Shown: in pieces, positions 59,637 to 64,000 of the stretch
Numbering within the stretch: the first letter of the stretch is position 1
Layout of the letters: each line of letters opens with the position of its first letter
Assembly (NCBI GenBank): GCA_963837165.1
Contig: CAWIMD010000002.1
Coordinates: 124,001 to 188,000, forward strand
Reading direction: 5' to 3'
From: JAENWD01 sp963837165
Lineage (GTDB): Bacteria > Acidobacteriota > Vicinamibacteria > Vicinamibacterales > JAENWD01
DNA: 64,000 nt
Program-made: the position numbers and the translations under genes
Notes under the pieces: generated by a model
What the model saw: the letters and a program-made list of their open reading frames with translations, nothing else
The model's database searches: none
What the model was told of the DNA's origin: nothing

Positions 59637-62000
59637 CTACCGGAGCTGGGCGTCGACTTCGTCGAAGTAATCCTTGCCGACGAGCACTTCTCGGGCCTTG
59701 CCGCCGGCCGCGGGCGACACCAGCCCATCGGCTTCCATCATGTCGACGAGCCGCGCCGCCCGGCTGAAGCCGATGCGCAGCCGCCGCTGCAGGTACGAGA
59801 TCGAGGCCTGTCCGCTCTGCACCACGATGCGGGACGCCTCGTCGTAGAGATCGTCCTTCTCGAAGTCCATGGCCTCGGTGTGCTTGTCCTCGGCCGTGAT
59901 CGACTCGTCGTACACCGGCCGCGCCTGCTTGCGCAGGAAGCTGGCGAGCCGTGCGCTCTCCTGCTCGGAGATGTAGGGGCCGTGCAGGCGCACGTAGCGC
60001 GACGAGGAGGGCGGCAGGAACAGCATGTCGCCTTTGCCGAGCAGCTGCTCGGCGCCGTTGCCGTCGAGCACCGTTCGCGAGTCGATCCGGGACGATACGC
60101 GGAACGCGATCCGCGCGGGCAGGTTGGCCTTGATGAGGCCGGTGATGACGTCCACGGACGGCCGCTGGGTCGCCAGGATCAGGTGAATGCCGACGGCGCG
60201 CGCCATCTGCGCCAGCCGGCAGATCGATTCCTCCACCTCGTTGCCGGCGACCATCATGAGGTCCGCCAGCTCGTCGATGACGACAATGATGAAGGGCAGC
60301 GGTCGGGGAGGCCTCTGGCCCTCCTTGGGATCGCCGGCCGCTTCCTCGATCAGGTGGCGGATGTTCCGGTTGTACTGGTCGATGTTCCGCACGCCCTCGG
60401 CGGCCAGGGTCTTGTAGCGCTCCTCCATCTCGTGCACCGCCCATTTCAGGGCGTTGGCCGCCTGCTTCGGGTCCACGACGACCGGCGTGAGCAGGTGCGG
60501 CACGTCCTCGTACATCCCGAGCTCCAGGCGCTTCGGGTCGATCATGATCAGGCGCACATCGTCTGGCGTCGCGCGGTACAGGACGCTGGTGAGCATCGCG
60601 TTCAGGCCGACCGACTTGCCCGTGCCCGTCGAGCCGGCGATGAGCAGGTGCGGCATGGCCGCCAGGTCGGCCAGGAACGGCTCGCCGTGGATGGTCTTGC
60701 CCAGCGCGAGGGTGAGCTTCGAGGTCGACCGCCGGTAGGTCTCCGAATCCAGCAGCTCCCGCAGCGAGATCTGCTCGCGCACCTGGTTGGGGACCTGGAT
60801 GCCGACGGTGGACTTGCCGGGCAGCCGGTCGATGATGATCGACTCGGCCTGCAGGGCGAGGCACAGGTCGTCGGCGAGGCCGGTGATCTTGCTGTACTTC
60901 ACGCCCGCATCGGGCTTGAACTCGAACGTCGTGACGACGGGGCCGGGATGGATCTGGACGACGCTGCCCTCGACGGAGAACTCGCGGCACTTCTCCTCGA
61001 GCAGCCGCGCACCCTCCATCAGCTCGCGCTCGTCGATCTTGCGTTCCGTCTTGAGGGCGTCGAGGAGCGTCAGCGGCGGCAGGCTGAAGCCGCCCAGGCG
61101 GCGCTCCGCCGGGGCGCGCGACGTGGTGTCGGGCTCGCCGAGGGGCAGCGCGGGCGTGACGACCCGGGTCCGGCCTTCACGCGCCGGTGCGATGGCCGGT
61201 CGCGCGGACTCGGCGCGGCGCAGGGGTGCCGCCGCCGCCGGCAGGTCCTCATCGCCATCGTCGGGATCCTCGCGGAGGCGCTCCCGCACCTTGCGCGCCG
61301 CCCGTCCGGCGGCGACGGCCTGGGCAGCCTCGGCGCCGGCGGCCGCGCCGTTCTTCTTCGTGTGCTTTGCGATGACCTCGCGCCGTTCGGCCTCGCGGCG
61401 GCGCTCCTCGCGCCACGACCGGTACGCGCCGGCAGTGCGCCCGCCAGCGCCGACTGCCGTCTCGAACACCGACGAGAACATCCGGCCGAACGAGAACTGC
61501 GTGGCGAGGATCACCGCCAGGGTCAGCAGCGTCAGCACGACGATGACCGCCCCGGGCCTGTTCAGATAGGCGGTCGCGATCTCGCCAATCCACTCGCCAA
61601 CGTAGCCGCCCGCCCGGACGGTGTGTCCGTTCACGTCTGCGCGACCCACGACGAGGCCGAGCAGGGCGCTCAGGCAGCCGAAGAAGAGGGCCGCGCCGAC
61701 CGACTTCGTGTAGATCGAGTCCACCGGCCGGCACCAGAAGAGATTCCAGCCCGCTACGCCAATCAACGCGGGAATGAGAAACGACGCGTAGCCGAAGATC
61801 TGCAGCGAGACCTCGGACAGGAAGGCGCCGACGAGCCCCACGAAGTTGGCGGCCTGGTGGCTGTCGCCCGCGGTGAAGAACCAGACCGGGTCGCTGGGCT
61901 CGTGGGTCACGAGCGCAATCAGCCAGATGAGCGAGACGGCGAACAGGGCGACGCCGGCAAACTCGCTCGCCCTCCGCGACAGGATCGATGTGGTCGCCAC
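59637..62000 (-). CDS. ftsK: DNA translocase FtsK/SpoIIIE
   Basis: A 787-residue septal DNA pump. Four hydrophobic segments in the first ~180 residues, a linker, an alpha/beta motor domain with Walker A IAGSTGTGKSVGLNAML and Walker B FIIVVIDELADLM, and a C-terminal gamma winged helix (SISYLQRRLRIGFSRAARLV) that reads oriented sequences. GTG 62000; lies 7 bases after RNase J and 15 before the amidase, linking chromosome clearing to septal cell-wall cutting. Confidence 0.95.
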   Translation of the reverse strand: MATTSILSRRASEFAGVALFAVSLIWLIALVTHEPSDPVWFFTAGDSHQAANFVGLVGAFLSEVSLQIFGYASFLIPALIGVAGWNLFWCRPVDSIYTKSVGAALFFGCLSALLGLVVGRADVNGHTVRAGGYVGEWIGEIATAYLNRPGAVIVVLTLLTLAVILATQFSFGRMFSSVFETAVGAGGRTAGAYRSWREERRREAERREVIAKHTKKNGAAAGAEAAQAVAAGRAARKVRERLREDPDDGDEDLPAAAAPLRRAESARPAIAPAREGRTRVVTPALPLGEPDTTSRAPAERRLGGFSLPPLTLLDALKTERKIDERELMEGARLLEEKCREFSVEGSVVQIHPGPVVTTFEFKPDAGVKYSKITGLADDLCLALQAESIIIDRLPGKSTVGIQVPNQVREQISLRELLDSETYRRSTSKLTLALGKTIHGEPFLADLAAMPHLLIAGSTGTGKSVGLNAMLTSVLYRATPDDVRLIMIDPKRLELGMYEDVPHLLTPVVVDPKQAANALKWAVHEMEERYKTLAAEGVRNIDQYNRNIRHLIEEAAGDPKEGQRPPRPLPFIIVVIDELADLMMVAGNEVEESICRLAQMARAVGIHLILATQRPSVDVITGLIKANLPARIAFRVSSRIDSRTVLDGNGAEQLLGKGDMLFLPPSSSRYVRLHGPYISEQESARLASFLRKQARPVYDESITAEDKHTEAMDFEKDDLYDEASRIVVQSGQASISYLQRRLRIGFSRAARLVDMMEADGLVSPAAGGKAREVLVGKDYFDEVDAQLR

Positions 62001-62007
62001 GTGTGTC

Positions 62008-63678
62008 TCAGATCTCCATCACGATCGGCAGCACCAGCGGGCGCCGTCCCGACCGCTTCCTGAAGAACCGCCGCACTTCCCCCCGAATCGCTTCGCGGAG
62101 GAGCCCCGCGTCCGTCCGTTCCTCGACGCTCAGCTGGCCGATCATCTCGGCGAGCCGTTCCGATCCCTCGGCCAGCAGGGCCTCGCTCGAGGCCTCGGTC
62201 ACCACGCCGCGCGTGACGATCTCCGGCGGGCCGGCGAGCTCGCCGTTGTGCGTCCGGACGGCCACGACCGGCAGCACGATGCCGTCGGCGGCGAGGTGGC
62301 GCCGGTCGCGGATCACCTCGTCGGCGACCTCACCGACGCGCGTGTCGTCGATCAGCACCCGCCCGGTCGGGGCCTTGCCGGCAACTACCGCGTCCGCCGC
62401 GTCGAAGCGCAGCACGTCGCCGTCCTCCACGAGGAGCACGTCCATCGCACGGCCCGACCCGGCGGTCACGCGCTCGGCGACGCGGCGGTGCTCGACCAGG
62501 TGCCGGTACTCGCCGTGGATCGGGACGAAGAACCGGGGCCGTGCGAGCGAGAGCACGAGCTTGAGCTCCTCCACGCTCGCGTGCCCCGACACGTGCACGT
62601 GCCGGTGGGCCTCGGTGACGATGGCGGCGCCCCGTCGGGTCACGTGGTTCACGATCCGGCCGATCGCCTTCTCGTTGCCCGGAATCGCGCGCGCCGAGAG
62701 CACGACGGTATCGCCGGGCGCCAGCTTCACGTGCCGGTGGTCGTCGATCGCGATCCGCGAGAGCGCCGACCGGGGCTCGCCCTGGGAGCCGGTCGTGATG
62801 CAGAGTACCTCGTGCGGCGGATAGGCCGGCACGTCGCTGTCGCGAATCTGGAGGCCCGCCGGGATCGACAGGTAGCCCAACCGGACCCCGATCTCGGAGT
62901 TCTGCACCATGCCGCGTCCCACGAACGCCACCTTGCGGTTGAAGCGCTCGGCGAGGCGCACCAGGATCTGCATCCGGTACAGGCTCGAAGAGAACGTGGC
63001 GACCACCAGCAGGCCCGCCGCCGATGTGAAGATCTCCTCGAACGCGCCCAGGACCTCGAGCTCGGATCCGGTGACGCCCGGGCGATCGATGTTCGTGCTG
63101 TCCGCCATCAGCGCCAGCACGCCCTGCGTGCCCAGCGTGGCGAACCGGTGCAGGTCGAAGTGGCGCCCGTCGAGCGGCGTGTGGTCCACCTTGAAGTCGC
63201 CCGTGTGGACCACCGTGCCGACGGGCGTGTGGATCGCCAGCGCGACCGCGTCCGGAATGCTGTGCGTGACCTGGACGAACTCCACCTCGAACGGACCGAC
63301 CGTCACGCGATCGCCCGCCGCCACCGGACGCAGCCGCCCCCCCGGGTCGATCTCGTGTTCCGCCAGCTTGGGCTCCACGAGCGCAAGCGTCAGGGGCGTG
63401 CCGTACACGGGGCCGTCCACCAGCGACCAGACGTACGGCACGCCGCCGATGTGGTCCTCGTGCCCGTGCGTCAGCACGAGCGCGGCCACCCGGCGGCCCT
63501 GCAGGTAGGCGAGATCGGGCACGACGAGATCGACGCCGGGCAGTTCCGGCCCCGGAAACATCGCGCCGGCGTCCACGACCACGGTCGTGTCGCCCCACGA
63601 GAAGGCCGTCATGTTCATGCCGAACTCGCCGAGCCCGCCGAGGGGTACGACCTCGAGCCGGCCGTCTGCGTCTGACAT
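62008..63678 (-). CDS. rnj: Ribonuclease J
   Basis: A 556-residue metallo-beta-lactamase/beta-CASP RNase with 5'-3' exonuclease and endonuclease activity in mRNA decay and rRNA maturation. VLTHGHEDHIGGVPYVW carries the zinc ligands, VVHTGDFKVDHTP the next, LMADSTNIDRPGVTGSE and HVSGHASVEEL the beta-CASP residues. ATG 63678 is the family start; the frame runs open to 63747. With leaderless mRNAs common here, this is likely the main decay nuclease. Confidence 0.94.
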   Translation of the reverse strand: MSDADGRLEVVPLGGLGEFGMNMTAFSWGDTTVVVDAGAMFPGPELPGVDLVVPDLAYLQGRRVAALVLTHGHEDHIGGVPYVWSLVDGPVYGTPLTLALVEPKLAEHEIDPGGRLRPVAAGDRVTVGPFEVEFVQVTHSIPDAVALAIHTPVGTVVHTGDFKVDHTPLDGRHFDLHRFATLGTQGVLALMADSTNIDRPGVTGSELEVLGAFEEIFTSAAGLLVVATFSSSLYRMQILVRLAERFNRKVAFVGRGMVQNSEIGVRLGYLSIPAGLQIRDSDVPAYPPHEVLCITTGSQGEPRSALSRIAIDDHRHVKLAPGDTVVLSARAIPGNEKAIGRIVNHVTRRGAAIVTEAHRHVHVSGHASVEELKLVLSLARPRFFVPIHGEYRHLVEHRRVAERVTAGSGRAMDVLLVEDGDVLRFDAADAVVAGKAPTGRVLIDDTRVGEVADEVIRDRRHLAADGIVLPVVAVRTHNGELAGPPEIVTRGVVTEASSEALLAEGSERLAEMIGQLSVEERTDAGLLREAIRGEVRRFFRKRSGRRPLVLPIVMEI

Positions 63679-63866
63679 CCGGAGTCCCAGCAAGGCCGGC
63701 CGCGCCAGCCTCGGTTGACACGTCTGCCCGTCAGTCGCCGCGCGCACGCGGACCGATCAGTGACGGAGCTGCCGGCGCAGAGCGGGCGGGGCGCCCGCGA
63801 GCATCGGCGTGCAGGCCGCTGGGACAGCCTGGCGAATCTTGCGAACGGAGGGGTAGAACGCCGGAA

Positions 63867-63875
63867 ACTATAGCA
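63867..63875 (-). promoter_or_regulatory. Extended -10 box (TGC-TATAGT) of the rnj-ftsK-amidase operon
   Basis: TGC-TATAGT on the minus strand about 190 bases ahead of the rnj ATG, giving a leader of roughly 180 nt. I see no obvious structure in bases 63679-63866. Confidence 0.5.
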
Positions 63876-63897
63876 CAGCCGGTAGTTGGACAGGTAC

Positions 63898-64000
63898 TCA
63901 GGAGTTTGCCGGAGGGCCCGGCGGCTGCGGCGCGGGCCGGGCGAGCTCACGGGCCAGTCCGGCCAGTTCGTCCACGCTCAGCGTGTCGGGTCGCCGCCGG
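63898..64000 (-). CDS. C-terminal end of a protein, possibly RsmA/KsgA
   Basis: The last 33 codons of a minus-strand gene that enters from beyond the window; stop TGA at 63900-63898. The segment RRRPDTLSVDELAGLARELA resembles the C-terminus of 16S rRNA dimethyladenosine transferase (R-x-E-x-L-S-V-x-E-x-x-x-L-A-x-x-L), followed by a Pro-rich tail. Too short for certainty. Confidence 0.5.
   Translation of the reverse strand, partial: RRRPDTLSVDELAGLARELARPAPQPPGPPANS

Noticed and set aside
58746..62063. A 1105-codon plus-strand open frame
   Set aside because: It lies antisense to the amidase and ftsK genes, both of which have full family motifs.

Overview
The window is a GC-rich bacterial chromosome segment with tightly packed genes and many ATGA or GTGA start/stop overlaps. 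I place it in the Acidobacteriota, probably near the Vicinamibacteria. The reasons are a secreted VWA protein of the acidobacterial type, a fused AroD-AroE enzyme, an SpoIVB/S55-type secreted peptidase, DUF4142 and polymer-forming (bactofilin-like) proteins, and an Mla/MCE transporter, which implies a diderm envelope. There is no phage, IS element or CRISPR array. Two tRNA genes, Val(CAC) and Gly(CCC), are present.

Layout. 1-9 kb: DHH phosphoesterase, VWA protein, uvrB, the mlaEFD lipid transporter with two small membrane proteins, and a secreted hypothetical. 9-15 kb: tRNA-Val, a citryl-CoA-lyase-like protein, nucleobase salvage (upp, MTA/SAH deaminase, hpt), and an rpiB-deoC pair resembling sugar-phosphate bacterial microcompartment enzymes. 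15-20 kb: DUF4142 protein, YihY/BrkB, tRNA-Gly, sugar-nucleotide genes (manB and a nucleotidyltransferase) and pgsA. 20-27.7 kb: a leftward operon aroC-def-fmt-rsmB-PASTA-rpe-thioesterase-epimerase-bamD. 27.8-38.3 kb: a very long sigma-54 activator, a TPR protein, an ECF sigma/anti-sigma pair, a secreted beta-propeller protein and an S55 peptidase. 38.4-49 kb: an aromatic amino-acid operon, trpL-aroDE-trpE-trpG-trpD-trpC-trpF-trpB-trpA-chorismate mutase-DAHP synthase-tyrA. 49-54.6 kb: CoA transferase subunits and thiolase, a JAMM protease, a second ECF sigma, a membrane protein and a bactofilin-like protein. 54.6-64 kb: a response regulator, a PKD-like protein, pepA, a small membrane protein, an N-acetylmuramoyl-alanine amidase, ftsK, RNase J and the end of another gene.

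The most interesting signal is upstream of the aromatic operon. A consensus promoter (38390-38419) drives a 35-codon leader peptide whose tail reads Tyr-Arg-Gly-Trp-Trp-Trp-Phe. It is followed by a rho-independent terminator whose 5' arm can instead pair with the last codons of the leader. This is a complete transcription-attenuation switch of trpL type, placed ahead of nearly the whole branch from DAHP synthase and DHQ dehydratase/shikimate dehydrogenase to Trp, plus TyrA.

Three genome-wide habits also stand out. Short tandem repeats of 7-9 bp with unrelated units begin at or within a few bases of stop codons at about seven loci. Many operon-first genes have a -10 box only 6-14 nt before the start codon, implying leaderless or near-leaderless mRNAs. 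Five genes (upp, trpE, trpB, a beta-propeller gene, pepA) carry a single extra base, four of them in the same AGTACC/GGTACT context, which looks more like a systematic sequence error than gene decay.
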